Shown here in pieces: positions 1-8,403 of a stretch of 64,000 bases of DNA. The DNA is from Chloroflexota bacterium. GTDB lineage: Bacteria; Chloroflexota; Dormibacteria; Dormibacterales; Dormibacteraceae. Both the position numbers and the translations under genes were made by a program. Location: positions 62,001-126,000 of the forward strand of contig VBEG01000025.1 in the NCBI GenBank assembly GCA_005882115.1, read 5' to 3'. Below the pieces are notes generated by a model. The model was given only the letters and a program-made list of their open reading frames with translations, did no database searches and had not been told where the DNA came from. How positions within the stretch are numbered: position 1 is the first letter of the stretch; each line of letters begins with the position of its first letter.

Positions 1-587
1 GCCTGCATAACCTGGACCGCTCCTTCTTTATCTACGCGGTGCCCTTCGGCAAATATGTAGAGGTCGACGCGGGCATCCGCTGCATGGTCAGCACTTGGCG
101 CCGCGTTCCGGACCAGTCGCTTCCCGCACGAGCCAAGATCACCGGCTCCTACGCGCAGGCCGCGCTCGCGAAGTCCGAAGCGGTGGAGGGCGGATTCGAC
201 GAGGCCATCGTGCTGGCCATCGACGGACACGTTTCCGAAGGCTCGGCCGAAAACCTCTTCATGCTGAAGGACGGCGCGTTTGTAACACCGCCCGTGACCG
301 ACGATATCCTCGAAGGCGTCACGCGCCAGCTCCTGATCAAGGTGATCAAAGACGAGCTGAACCTAGACGTGCTCGAGCGGAGCATCGACCGCACCGAGCT
401 CTACACATGTGACGAGCTGCTGCTGTGCGGCACCGGAGCGCAGATCTCGCCGGTGATCGAGGTCGACCGGCGCCCGATCGGCGACGGCAAGGTCGGGGAA
501 TTCACGCAGGAGCTCCAGAACATCTACTTCAGCGCCGTCCGCGGCGACACCCCCAAGTACAAGGACTGGACGATCCCGGTTTACTAA
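1..587 (+). CDS. ilvE: Branched-chain amino acid aminotransferase, 5' truncated by window
   Basis: Class IV PLP-dependent aminotransferase that interconverts Val/Leu/Ile and their 2-keto acids in the cytoplasm. The reading frame is open from base 3, so the gene starts before the window and roughly the first 110 residues are missing. Visible family features are the PLP-lysine region ARAKITGSY, the motif EGSAENLFML, and DILEGVTRQ followed by ELYTCDELLLCGTGAQISPV. The protein ends DWTIPVY at a TAA. A D-amino acid aminotransferase or ADC lyase has the same fold, but the C-terminal half reads best as IlvE. A tandem repeat follows directly. Confidence 0.9.
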   Translation, partial: LHNLDRSFFIYAVPFGKYVEVDAGIRCMVSTWRRVPDQSLPARAKITGSYAQAALAKSEAVEGGFDEAIVLAIDGHVSEGSAENLFMLKDGAFVTPPVTDDILEGVTRQLLIKVIKDELNLDVLERSIDRTELYTCDELLLCGTGAQISPVIEVDRRPIGDGKVGEFTQELQNIYFSAVRGDTPKYKDWTIPVY

Positions 588-594
588 GAAGACG

Positions 595-832
595 GACGTG
601 ATACCTAGGCCGGATTTACTCCGGCCGTCACCTGGGGTCCCCCTTGCAAACGCCACCAGACACAGCGTGCAATGGAGGGGGTTTTACGGGGGAGGCCTGC
701 CTCCCCCGTGAAAGACGTGATACCTAGGCCGGATTTACTCCGGCCGTCACCTGGCGACCCCCTTGCAAACCCCACCAGACACAGCGTGCGATGGAAGGGG
801 TTCCACGGGCGAGGCCTGTCTGCCCCGTGAAA
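595..832. repeat. REP-like tandem pair, family A, copy locus 1
   Basis: Two units with a period of 119 bp (595-713 and 714-832). Each begins GACGTGATACCTAGG and carries a perfect hairpin GGCCGGA/TCCGGCC (608-626 in unit 1). Unit 1 also has a 10-bp perfect stem with a CT loop at 687-708; unit 2 has a decayed version. The end of unit 2 supplies the GTG start of the next gene. A closely related tandem pair lies at 55337-55585. The hairpins could terminate ilvE transcription. No ORF of its own was seen. Confidence 0.85.
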
Positions 833-1942
833 GTAGTCGTCGCGCCGAACGCGTTCAAAGGCACTCTCACCGCGACGCAAGCCGCGGCCGCGATCGCGCG
901 AGGCGTCCGTGAAGTCTTTCCGGACGCCGAGGTGATCGAGGTTCCCGTCGCGGACGGGGGCGATGGGACCGTCGAGGCGCTGGTCGACGCGAATCGCGGT
1001 GAGTATCGGTCGGCGACAGTCGATGGGCCGCTGGGCGATCCAGTCGAGGCTCGCTACGGCCTCATCAATTCTGGCCGCACCGCGGTCGTCGAGCTCGCGA
1101 CGTCCAGCGGGTTGGCTTTGCTCGCGCCCGAACGGCGTGATCCTCGGCGAGCTTCGACCTATGGATTCGGCGAGCTGCTCGAAGCGGCGCGTTCGTCAGG
1201 CGCATCAGAGATCATCGCAGGCATCGGCGGCTCGGCCACCAACGACGGAGGCGCCGGGATGGCACAGGCCGTCGGCTACCGCCTGCTCGACGATGCGGAT
1301 CAGGACCTGGCCCGAGGTGGCGCCGCGCTTGCTCGAGTCCAGCGCATCGCGGGCGGCTCTCGAATCCGCGATACCTCGATCAGGGTTGCCTGTGACGTTG
1401 ACAATCCGCTGCTTGGGCCAAAGGGTGCCAGCCACGTCTACGGTCCGCAGAAGGGCGCCGATGAACTGACGGTGGAGGAGCTCGATGCGGCGCTCGCGCA
1501 TCTCGCAGAAGTCGTCAGGCGCGACCTGCACCTCGATGTGGCGAATGAACCTGGCGCGGGAGCCGCCGGAGGCACCGGCTTTGGGATGGTCGCGTTCCTG
1601 GGCGCGGTTCTGGTCAAGGGCGCGCCACTTGTGGTCGAGGCGAGCGGGTTCGACCAGACGCTGAAGGGAGCCGACCTCGTGTTCACAGGCGAGGGGCGGG
1701 TCGACGAGCAGACCGCCTTCGGCAAAGCGCCCGGCGAGGTGGCCAAGCGCGCCAAGAGGGCTCGGGTGCCGGTGGTCCTCCTGGCGGGGAGCAAGGGCCC
1801 TGGTTGGGAGGCGTTGAGCAAGCAGGGGGTCACCTACATCGTGACCTTCACAGAGGAAGGAATAGACCTGCGGCAGGCCCTAAATGACCCAGAGGGGATG
1901 CTGGCGCGCGCCGCCGTAGTAGCCTGCCGCAGGCTAAGGTGA
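827..1942 (+). CDS. glxK: Glycerate kinase (GlxK family)
   Basis: ATP-dependent glycerate 2-kinase of the GlxK/GckA type, feeding glycerate into glycolysis. The family N-terminus VKVVVAPNAFKGTLTA starts at GTG 827; an upstream in-frame ATG at 791 lies within the repeat and would add 12 unrelated residues. Other family segments are VADGGDGTVEAL, GIGGSATNDGGAGMAQA, DVDNPLLGPKGA, ATHVYGPQKGA-like SHVYGPQKGA, and FTGEGRVDEQTAFGKAPGEV. The 371-residue length is normal. Its start lies in the last bases of a repeat unit, so expression may depend on that element or on ilvE readthrough. Confidence 0.93.
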   Translation: MKVVVAPNAFKGTLTATQAAAAIARGVREVFPDAEVIEVPVADGGDGTVEALVDANRGEYRSATVDGPLGDPVEARYGLINSGRTAVVELATSSGLALLAPERRDPRRASTYGFGELLEAARSSGASEIIAGIGGSATNDGGAGMAQAVGYRLLDDADQDLARGGAALARVQRIAGGSRIRDTSIRVACDVDNPLLGPKGASHVYGPQKGADELTVEELDAALAHLAEVVRRDLHLDVANEPGAGAAGGTGFGMVAFLGAVLVKGAPLVVEASGFDQTLKGADLVFTGEGRVDEQTAFGKAPGEVAKRAKRARVPVVLLAGSKGPGWEALSKQGVTYIVTFTEEGIDLRQALNDPEGMLARAAVVACRRLR

Positions 1943-2162
1943 AAGGTCCCGACCGTCCAGACCGCATCTCGGGGCTCACGACGCCGATATGTGCGTCAGG
2001 GGGTCCGGCCCTTCGTGGCCGCCCCCGCTATCCACGGCGCGGGGACCCCAGCAGGTGTGCGCTCCTCGTCGTGCCACCCCCACCTTCGTCTCGACGCCCT
2101 GACCGGCGACCTGCCGGTCGCCTGCCCCGACCTACGGCCCGTCCGGCCAGGACGCTTCACGC
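1943..2162. repeat. Intergenic spacer with dispersed repeat family B (copy 1)
   Basis: This 220-bp gap has no convincing gene. It shares two blocks with the gap at 8730-8941: TGCGTCAGGGGGTCCGGC at 1992-2009 (18 bases, one mismatch to 8798-8815) and a 23-base block at 2058-2080 (one mismatch to 8840-8862). Spacing between the blocks differs (66 versus 42 bases), so the copies are diverged. The small ORFs here look like chance GC-rich frames. Confidence 0.6.
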
Positions 2163-2948
2163 ATGGACGACGTAGAGGAAGACAAGCCGCAAGCAAGGGC
2201 GCCGGGCGAGCCGACTGACGTGGATCTTGTCCGTGCCTATCGCGAGGGCGACGTCCACGCGTTCGAGGAGCTCCACCGCCGCTACGTCGCCTCGATCTAC
2301 CGGCTCGTCCGGCGCAAGCTCGGCGACGCCCTGCTGGCCGAGGACATCGCCCAGGAGACCTTCATGAAGGCCCTCCGGATGATGGACCGGGTCGACGAAT
2401 CCTTCAACTTCGGCGGCTGGATCCACACGGTTGCCCGCAACCTCTGCTACGACGAGCTGCGGCGCCGCCAGCGCGACCTCCGCGCCGACGGTGGGACCGA
2501 GGAAGTAGACGACGAGATGATGTCGAACCTGCCCTCGACCGCGCGGGCATTCGACCCTGTGCTAGTCCAGGAGTCGAACGAAACCCGGCGCCAGGTGTGG
2601 CAGGTGTCGCAGCGGCTGCCTGAGAAATACCGCCTCGTGCTGACTCTTCGCGAGCTCCAGGACCTGAGCTACCGCCAGATCGCCCACACGCTGAAGATGT
2701 CCGAGAGCGCCGTCGAAACGCTCCTTTACCGTGCCCGCCTCAGGTTCAAGGAGGAGTACCTCGCCTCGCAGCGCGAAGGCGAGCTGAGCCACGAGGAGGC
2801 GCTGCCGCTGCTGGCGCCTTACCTGGCCGGCAAGCTCAGGCGCCCGCAGGCGGAATCAGTTCGCAGCCACATCGCCACGTGCGCCAAATGCGCCCGCCGA
2901 ATCGGCCGCCGCCGCCTCAAAGACCAGCGCAGGAGTGTTGCCAGATGA
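2163..2948 (+). CDS. ECF-type sigma factor with C-terminal zinc-binding (ZAS/zf-HC2-like) domain
   Basis: RNA polymerase sigma-70 family, ECF class, 261 aa. Region 2 spans about residues 20-98 (AFEELHRRYVASIYRLVRR, then DIAQETFMKAL, FGGWIHTVARN, DELRRR). Region 4 spans about 155-205 (LPEKYRLVLTLRELQDLSY, SESAVETLLYRARLRF). After region 4 comes about 55 residues with SHIATCAKC, matching the Hx3Cx2C motif normally found in separate zinc-binding anti-sigma factors. No separate anti-sigma gene lies next to it, so the tail may be a built-in regulator. ATG 2163 has no clear Shine-Dalgarno sequence. Target promoters are unknown. Confidence 0.88.
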   Translation: MDDVEEDKPQARAPGEPTDVDLVRAYREGDVHAFEELHRRYVASIYRLVRRKLGDALLAEDIAQETFMKALRMMDRVDESFNFGGWIHTVARNLCYDELRRRQRDLRADGGTEEVDDEMMSNLPSTARAFDPVLVQESNETRRQVWQVSQRLPEKYRLVLTLRELQDLSYRQIAHTLKMSESAVETLLYRARLRFKEEYLASQREGELSHEEALPLLAPYLAGKLRRPQAESVRSHIATCAKCARRIGRRRLKDQRRSVAR

Positions 2949-2955
2949 GGGTTAG

Positions 2956-2961
2956 TACAGT
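2956..2961 (+). promoter_or_regulatory. Leaderless-type -10 box (TACAGT)
   Basis: TACAGT ends nine bases before the ATG at 2971, with no Shine-Dalgarno sequence between. Confidence 0.45.
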
Positions 2962-2970
2962 AGGTATGAA

Positions 2971-3528
2971 ATGGCCAGGATAGTCGTGCGCTTCTTCGAC
3001 GACGAGACCGTCGAAGGGGTGGCCCGCGATCTCGATTTCGACGAGCCGGACTTCCTCGTCGAGGTGGACGACGCCGGTGGCCTGGAGAACAACGAGACGG
3101 CCTGGATCCCGCTGACCGCCGTCAAATGGGTCGAGCTTCAGCGCGACAAGGAGCTGGCGGACACGCCGACGCGCAAGGTCGCCATCCGCTTCCTCGACGG
3201 CGAGGTCCTCCGGGGACATCTCGACGGCACGCTCGAGCGCCACCGCTACGGCGTTGTGCTCCACCTCCACGCGGAGCAGACCGACAGCCCCATCCGCAAG
3301 CTCGGCATTCCGTTCTCAGCTGTCAAAGCGCTCTTCTTCGTGCGCGAGTTCGACGCGCGCGGTGAGGAGGCAGGCACCGCTTCGGACGCGTACCTGGCCA
3401 GGCGGACCATGGCGCCGCTGCTGGACGTGCTCGAGGAGATGGACATGCTGACGCGGCTGCATCGCGACGGCCTGCTTTCCGACCACGAGTACGCCTCCAA
3501 GCGAACCCTGGTCCTGGAGCGCCTCTAA
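2971..3528 (+). CDS. Conserved hypothetical: two similar beta-rich repeats plus SHOCT-like tail
   Basis: 185 aa, soluble. Residues 1-55 ([20 protein letters not shown] ... [12 protein letters not shown]) and 65-125 ([19 protein letters not shown] ... [16 protein letters not shown]) look like two copies of one small beta-rich module, resembling the DUF6982 type by memory. The last 35 residues ([20 protein letters not shown], then an E and K/L-rich helix) resemble the SHOCT motif, a short C-terminal oligomerisation element. Function unknown. It follows the sigma factor by 22 bp but appears to have its own promoter. Confidence 0.8.
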   Translation: MARIVVRFFDDETVEGVARDLDFDEPDFLVEVDDAGGLENNETAWIPLTAVKWVELQRDKELADTPTRKVAIRFLDGEVLRGHLDGTLERHRYGVVLHLHAEQTDSPIRKLGIPFSAVKALFFVREFDARGEEAGTASDAYLARRTMAPLLDVLEEMDMLTRLHRDGLLSDHEYASKRTLVLERL

Positions 3529-3543
3529 CTTTTCTGATGCCGG

Positions 3544-3607
3544 CCGGATAGTCCGGACCAACCGGGGGATTGGGCGCGCCAGATTCCGGATAGTCCGGAC
3601 TATCCGG
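3544..3607. promoter_or_regulatory. Palindromic element upstream of pdxS (possible operator or terminator)
   Basis: A perfect 22-bp palindrome lies at 3586-3607 (half-site CCGGATAGTCC and its inverse). The 14-base sequence CCGGATAGTCCGGA from it also occurs at 3544-3557. The repeated, spaced arrangement 45-120 bp before the pdxS promoter suggests a protein-binding site. A terminator for the preceding gene is an alternative, but there is no T-run. Confidence 0.5.
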
Positions 3608-3651
3608 GGTGGTGGTGGGTGGGCCGGGGCCGCGATTCCAACTCGCCCGCG

Positions 3652-3657
3652 TAGAAT
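3652..3657 (+). promoter_or_regulatory. Leaderless-type -10 box of pdxS (TAGAAT)
   Basis: TAGAAT ends seven bases before GTG 3665, and no Shine-Dalgarno sequence fits between. It would put the transcription start at or next to the start codon. Confidence 0.6.
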
Positions 3658-3664
3658 CTCGAGC

Positions 3665-4582
3665 GTGGCCGAACGCAACGGTGTCCGCAACGGAAACGGG
3701 TCCGTGAAAGGCTCCTTCAAGGTCAAAGCCGGGCTGGCGCAGATGCTGAAAGGCGGCGTGATCATGGACGTCGTCACGGCCGAGCACGCGCGAATCGCCC
3801 AGGACGCGGGCGCCTGCGCCGTGATGGCGCTCGAGCGCGTCCCGGCCGATATCCGCAAGGAAGGCGGCGTCGCGCGCATGTCCGATCCCGAGCTGATCAA
3901 GTCGATCATGGCCGCGGTCACGATCCCGGTGATGGCAAAGTGCCGGATCGGCCACTTCGTCGAAGCGCAGATCCTCGAAGCCCTGGGCATCGACTACATC
4001 GATGAGTCCGAAGTCCTCACTCCCGCCGACGAGGAGAACCACATCGACAAGCACCCCTTCAAAGTGCCGTTCGTGTGCGGCTGTCGCGACCTCGGTGAGG
4101 CCACGCGCAGGATCGCTGAAGGCGCGGCGATGATACGTACCAAGGGCGAAGCAGGGACCGGCAACGTCGTCGAAGCCGTCCGGCACGCTCGCGCGGTCAA
4201 CGCCGGCATCCGCAAGCTGCAGGGCATGAACCACGCCGAGCTGGTCCACGAAGCCAAGCAGATCGGCGCGCCGGTCGAGGTGCTGATTGAGTGTCAGAAG
4301 TTGGGCCGGCTGCCTGTCGTCAACTTCGCCGCCGGCGGCATCGCGACTCCAGCCGACGCCGCGCTGATGATGCAGCTAGGCGTCGACGGCGTGTTCGTCG
4401 GGTCGGGCATCTTCAAGTCCGAGGACCCCTTGAAGCGTGCCAAGGCGATCGTTGCGGCGACGACCTACTTCGACAAGTCAGAGGTGCTGGCCGAGGTGTC
4501 GGCGGGGCTGGGCAAGGCGATGCACGGCCTCGAGATCCCGGCCATCCCGAAGGATGAGCTGCTAGCTGCCCGAGGCTGGTAG
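3665..4582 (+). CDS. pdxS: Pyridoxal 5'-phosphate synthase subunit PdxS
   Basis: Synthase subunit that makes PLP from ribose 5-phosphate, glyceraldehyde 3-phosphate and ammonia; it forms a dodecamer decorated by PdxT. 305 aa, normal length, nearly identical to the family consensus: [77 protein letters not shown] and [19 protein letters not shown]. The lysines of MAK and TKGEAGTG are the known covalent-intermediate residues. The GTG start leaves a short Gly/Asn-rich N-terminal extension. pdxT follows with an overlap. Confidence 0.98.
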   Translation: MAERNGVRNGNGSVKGSFKVKAGLAQMLKGGVIMDVVTAEHARIAQDAGACAVMALERVPADIRKEGGVARMSDPELIKSIMAAVTIPVMAKCRIGHFVEAQILEALGIDYIDESEVLTPADEENHIDKHPFKVPFVCGCRDLGEATRRIAEGAAMIRTKGEAGTGNVVEAVRHARAVNAGIRKLQGMNHAELVHEAKQIGAPVEVLIECQKLGRLPVVNFAAGGIATPADAALMMQLGVDGVFVGSGIFKSEDPLKRAKAIVAATTYFDKSEVLAEVSAGLGKAMHGLEIPAIPKDELLAARGW

Positions 4583-5186
4583 CAGCGCTCCCGCCGGAAG
4601 CGGAAAGCCCCTCATCGGGGTCCTCGCGATGCAGGGCGCCTTTGCCGAGCATGTACGCGCGCTCGAAGGGGCGGGTGCGCGCACGCGCCTGGTGCGCACG
4701 CGCGAAGACCTCGAGGGGCTCGATGGGATCGTCCTTCCCGGCGGCGAGAGCACGACGATGACCATGCTGATGGAGCGTGTCGGCCTGCTCGAGCCGCTGC
4801 GCGATGCGATTCGCGGCGGCCTCGCGACTCTCGCGACGTGCGCGGGCATGATCGTGCTGGCCAAGGACGTCACGGATGGGATGGCCGAGCAGCAAGGGCT
4901 CGGCCTGCTCGACATCGGAGTCCGCCGCAACGGATATGGCCGGCAGGTCGACAGCTTCGAGGCGCCGCTTCACATCGACGGCCTGAATGGCAAGACTTTT
5001 CCCGGCGTCTTCATTCGGGCGCCGCTGGTCGAACGCACCGGGGACGTCGAGGTGATCGCATCGCATGACGGACGTCCCGTCGCGATTCGCCATCACCGCA
5101 TCCTCGCGCTTGGCTTTCACCCTGAGTTGAGCGGCGACCTCCGGCTGCATCGAGAATTTGTGCGCCTCGCGGCCTCGCGAAATTGA
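4566..5186 (+). CDS. pdxT: Pyridoxal 5'-phosphate synthase glutaminase subunit PdxT (probable CTG start)
   Basis: Class I glutaminase that supplies ammonia to PdxS. Family motifs: [33 protein letters not shown] (nucleophile Cys), and FHPELSGD (His/Glu of the triad). The first in-frame ATG (4629) is inside the conserved first strand IGVLAMQG. Upstream to the in-frame stop at 4563 there is no ATG, GTG or TTG; the only reasonable start is CTG 4566, preceded by GAAGGA at 4549-4554. That gives 206 aa and overlaps pdxS by 17 bp. Identity is secure; the start is inferred. Confidence 0.93.
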   Translation: MPEAGSSAPAGSGKPLIGVLAMQGAFAEHVRALEGAGARTRLVRTREDLEGLDGIVLPGGESTTMTMLMERVGLLEPLRDAIRGGLATLATCAGMIVLAKDVTDGMAEQQGLGLLDIGVRRNGYGRQVDSFEAPLHIDGLNGKTFPGVFIRAPLVERTGDVEVIASHDGRPVAIRHHRILALGFHPELSGDLRLHREFVRLAASRN

Positions 5187-6130
5187 GAATCCGCGCGGCC
5201 GGACTCCTCGACCTGGCTCGCATCGAGGAGATGCATCGCTCGTCGGACATCAAGCTCAGCGAAGCCGCTCCGCCGGCGGCGCGACTCTGGTCGCTGCTCA
5301 GTTCAACACTCTCGGCCCTGCTGCCGCTCTCCCAGGAGACCCTGATGTACGTTGCCGAGGAGAACGGCAAGGTGGTCGGATTCATTCAGGCCTCGGGCCA
5401 ACCGATGAGCCTCGACCTGCGCCGGGCCCGCATCCTCCAGGTGCTCAACCTGCAGGTCGCCGACGAAGCCGACCCGGACGAGGTCGCGCCGGCGCTCGTC
5501 CAGCACCTCTGCAACCAAGCGCTCGAGCGAGGTGCTATCCGCCTGTTCGTCAGACTGCCTGACCGCGATGCGCTGCTGCCGGCCTTCCGGTTACAGGGCT
5601 TCCGCCAGTACGCGACGGAGCAGGTCGTCTACGCGGAAAGGCCACGGCCGCGTTCCGACCAGTACCCCGATGGTCTGCGCCCGGGCAAGCGAAGCGACGA
5701 CCGCCATCTCTATCAGCTCTATCGCAAGGTCACGCCGCAGGGGGTCTCCCAGCTCGAGGCGCCCACCTATCGCGAGTGGAAGGCGATCCACGCGGGCGAG
5801 TCGACGGGGAGCTACGTCGTGGACCGGATCGAGGTCGTCGGCTGGGTCAGGATGCAACGCGGCGGCGGCGCCCGGCCGGACACCCTGCAGTTCATGGCCT
5901 TGCCGGAGAATCCCCTCCCGGCGGAGCTCGCCGACTTCGGAATCTCGCTGCTCGGAGACTCCGAAGCGCCGGCCTGGTCAAGCCTGCGTCACTATGATTC
6001 GCACATGATCGACGCCCTCCGCGGGCGTGGGTTCACGGTCTTGCTCACGCAGCTCTTGTTGGTCAAAGAGCTTGCGGTGCGCGTGCCGAAGCCGGTGCGA
6101 GAGAAAGGACTGGTCCCCTCGTTCGGATGA
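5183..6130 (+). CDS. GNAT-fold acetyltransferase-like protein
   Basis: 315 aa. The first half resembles a GNAT domain: [20 protein letters not shown] (strand 1/helix 1), MYVAEENGKVVGFIQASG (strands 2-4), then an NQALERGAIRLFVRLPD segment and FRLQGFRQYATEQVVY. The classical acetyl-CoA loop is not clear. The second half (LRPGKRSDDRHLYQLYRKVT onward) looks like a second, diverged module. TTG 5183 overlaps the pdxT stop as TTGA. Substrate unknown. Confidence 0.72.
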   Translation: MRIRAAGLLDLARIEEMHRSSDIKLSEAAPPAARLWSLLSSTLSALLPLSQETLMYVAEENGKVVGFIQASGQPMSLDLRRARILQVLNLQVADEADPDEVAPALVQHLCNQALERGAIRLFVRLPDRDALLPAFRLQGFRQYATEQVVYAERPRPRSDQYPDGLRPGKRSDDRHLYQLYRKVTPQGVSQLEAPTYREWKAIHAGESTGSYVVDRIEVVGWVRMQRGGGARPDTLQFMALPENPLPAELADFGISLLGDSEAPAWSSLRHYDSHMIDALRGRGFTVLLTQLLLVKELAVRVPKPVREKGLVPSFG

Positions 6131-7683
6131 GCCAGGCCGAACGCCAACACGAGCGCCAGATCCGCGCCGCCAACTGGGACGAAGAGATCGAGCTGCTCGC
6201 GCGCGCGCTGCCACCCGACCTGGCGCGCGCTCTCCACGAGCGGATCGATCCGAGAGAGCTCCTGGAGATCGTCCTGGACCTCGGCCGGGAGCCCGAAGCC
6301 CGCGTCCCTGGTCGCGAGGTCCTGCTTGCGGATCATCCGGTCTCGACGTCCGACCTCGACCACGTCGCCAACAACGTCGGGCAATTCGGCGACGACAATC
6401 GGGCGGGCATCGAACGCACGCTGCATCGCGTCTCCGCGATTCGCAACCGCTCGGGCCGAATCGTGGGCCTGACGATGCGTGTCGGCCGGGCCGTCACCGG
6501 CACTGGCGAGATCATCCGCGACATCGTCGTGAGCGGTCAGAGCATCCTGCTGCTGGGCAGGCCTGGCATCGGAAAGACCACGATGCTGCGTGAGTGCGCG
6601 CGTCTTCTCGCGGACGAGCTGCGCAAGCGGGTCGTCATCGTCGACACCTCGAACGAGATAGGCGGCGACGGCGACATCCCACATCCGGGTATCGGTCGCG
6701 CTCGCCGCATGCAGGTCAGGACTCCGTTGCTGCAACACTCGGTGATGATCGAGGCGGTCGAGAACCACATGCCCGAGGTCATCGTGATCGACGAGATCGG
6801 CACCGAGCTTGAGGCTGCCGCAGCGCGCACGATCGCCGAGCGTGGCGTCCAGCTCATCGCCACCGCGCATGGGCAGACGCTCGAGAACCTCCTGGTCAAC
6901 CCGACGCTTAACGACCTGCTCGGCGGAATCCAGAGCGTGACCCTGTCCGACGAGGAGGCGCGCCGCCGCGGCACCCAGAAGTCGGTGCTCGAGCGCAAGG
7001 CGCCGCCCACGTTCGACGTCCTTGTCGAGATCCAGGACCGCGACCGCGTCGCGATTCATGTCCCGCTGGCCGACGTCGTCGACACCGCATTGCGCGGTCC
7101 GCTGCAGACGCCGAAGATCCGCGTCCGGACACGTGAGGGCCGTGTCATCTCCAACGTCGACGCCCCGACGCTTGTCGCAGCAGAACCCACGATGGCGACT
7201 GTTATGTCGTCCAAGCCCCTCGGCATCTTTCCTTACGGCGTGAGCAGGCATCACGTGGAGCAGTCGATCCGCGAGCTCGAGCTGCCGGTGAAAGTGCTGG
7301 GCAACCTGGACGGCGCGGGCGCGGTGCTGACGCTCAAGAATCACTACCGCCGGCGTCCGGACAGCCTGCGCCAGGCCGAGAGCCGCGGCCTTCCCATCCA
7401 CATCTTGAAGAGCAACTCGGCGAGCCAGGTCCGAGATGCGCTGTCCCGAATCTACGGCGTGGAAAGGCAGGACGAGGCGACCAACCGCGCCCTGGCGGAG
7501 GCGGCTGCGGCCATCCGCGAGGTGAAGACGACCTTGCGCCCGGTCGAGATCTCGCCGCAGAACGCGTACCTCAGGAGGCTGCAGCACCAGCTCGTCGCGG
7601 AGAACGCCCTTTCCGCGCGGAGCACGGGCAAGGAACCCCAGCGCCGACTCCGCATCACACCGTCTCCGGAAGAACCCGCCTAG
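6127..7683 (+). CDS. Ycf45/SpoIIIAA-like AAA ATPase with R3H-type C-terminus
   Basis: 518 aa. A central ATPase of the Ycf45/SpoIIIAA type has Walker A GRPGIGKTTMLREC, VVIVDTSNEIGGDGD, and Walker B VIVIDEIGTELEA, followed by ATAHGQTLENLLVNPTLNDL. The C-terminal region (ALSRIYGV ... AYLRRLQHQLV) resembles the R3H single-strand nucleic acid binding domain of this family. Residues after about 385 form an extra middle domain. Likely a soluble nucleic acid-associated ATPase of unknown role; no other sporulation genes are nearby. ATG 6127 overlaps the previous stop as ATGA. Confidence 0.88.
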   Translation: MSQAERQHERQIRAANWDEEIELLARALPPDLARALHERIDPRELLEIVLDLGREPEARVPGREVLLADHPVSTSDLDHVANNVGQFGDDNRAGIERTLHRVSAIRNRSGRIVGLTMRVGRAVTGTGEIIRDIVVSGQSILLLGRPGIGKTTMLRECARLLADELRKRVVIVDTSNEIGGDGDIPHPGIGRARRMQVRTPLLQHSVMIEAVENHMPEVIVIDEIGTELEAAAARTIAERGVQLIATAHGQTLENLLVNPTLNDLLGGIQSVTLSDEEARRRGTQKSVLERKAPPTFDVLVEIQDRDRVAIHVPLADVVDTALRGPLQTPKIRVRTREGRVISNVDAPTLVAAEPTMATVMSSKPLGIFPYGVSRHHVEQSIRELELPVKVLGNLDGAGAVLTLKNHYRRRPDSLRQAESRGLPIHILKSNSASQVRDALSRIYGVERQDEATNRALAEAAAAIREVKTTLRPVEISPQNAYLRRLQHQLVAENALSARSTGKEPQRRLRITPSPEEPA

Positions 7684-7783
7684 CACGGTTCGCCGACACG
7701 TGCGACGCAGATGGGCACTCTTTTGGCTTTTACGCTCGCGGCCGGCCAGATCCTGTCCAGGACTCAAACAGCAGCCGCTTAGC

Positions 7784-7789
7784 TACGCT
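7784..7789 (+). promoter_or_regulatory. Leaderless-type -10 box of tmk (TACGCT)
   Basis: TACGCT ends eight bases before ATG 7798 in a 114-bp gap with no other feature. Confidence 0.5.
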
Positions 7790-7797
7790 TCCCGCTC

Positions 7798-8403
7798 ATG
7801 ACCAAGCGGGGACTCTTCATCACGTTCGAGGGCACCGAGGGTTCGGGCAAGACGACGCAGGCCGAGCTCTTGGGCGAGTGGCTGGCCAAGGACGACCCGG
7901 TCGTGGTGCGCGAACCGGGAGGCACCGAGCTGGGCGAACAGATCCGAGACGTGCTCCTGTACAAGGGCCTCGAGATCGACCCCGAGGCCGAGATGTACCT
8001 GTTCATGGCCTCCCGCCGTCAGCTGATCGGCGAGGTCATCGCCCCCGCGCTCGCGGGGGGCCAGATCGTGATCGCGGACCGCTACCACGACTCGACCCTT
8101 GCCTACCAGGGTGGCGCCCGCGGGTTGCCCACCATCTGGCCGCCTACCTTTCCGCGCCCCGACATCACGTTCCTCCTGGAAGGGCCGGTGGAGGCCGGGC
8201 TCGGCCGCCATGAGGAAGCGGGCAAGAGCAAGGACCGCATGGAGCAGGAGTCGATCGACTTCCACCGCAAGGTTGCCCAGGAATACGGACACCTTGCGGC
8301 TGCCGAACCCAAGCGTTTCGTGCGCCTCGACGCGACAGGCTCGCGCGACAAGATCCACTTCGAGGTCCGTGATCACCTCAAGTCGCTGCTCGAGCGACGT
8401 TGA
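7798..8403 (+). CDS. tmk: Thymidylate kinase
   Basis: Phosphorylates dTMP to dTDP. 201 aa, normal length. P-loop FEGTEGSGKTTQAELL at the N-terminus, VVREPGGTELGEQIRDVLL, the DR(Y/H) motif in VIADRYHDSTLAYQGGARGL, and the lid region EAGKSKDRMEQESIDFHRK. The stop overlaps the start of darA, an arrangement also seen in Bacillus (tmk-yaaQ). Confidence 0.97.
   Translation: MTKRGLFITFEGTEGSGKTTQAELLGEWLAKDDPVVVREPGGTELGEQIRDVLLYKGLEIDPEAEMYLFMASRRQLIGEVIAPALAGGQIVIADRYHDSTLAYQGGARGLPTIWPPTFPRPDITFLLEGPVEAGLGRHEEAGKSKDRMEQESIDFHRKVAQEYGHLAAAEPKRFVRLDATGSRDKIHFEVRDHLKSLLERR

Noticed and set aside
608-626. Riboswitch or structured leader before glycerate kinase
   Set aside because: The hairpins belong to a repeated element that also occurs between convergent genes at 55.4 kb, so a gene-specific riboswitch is unlikely.
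5992-7767. 591-codon open frame on the minus strand opposite the R3H ATPase
   Set aside because: The plus-strand ATPase has clear Walker motifs; long antisense open frames are expected from high-GC codon use. The same applies to 22262-24016, 53586-55118, 59290-60732, 46713-47954 and 49241-50491.
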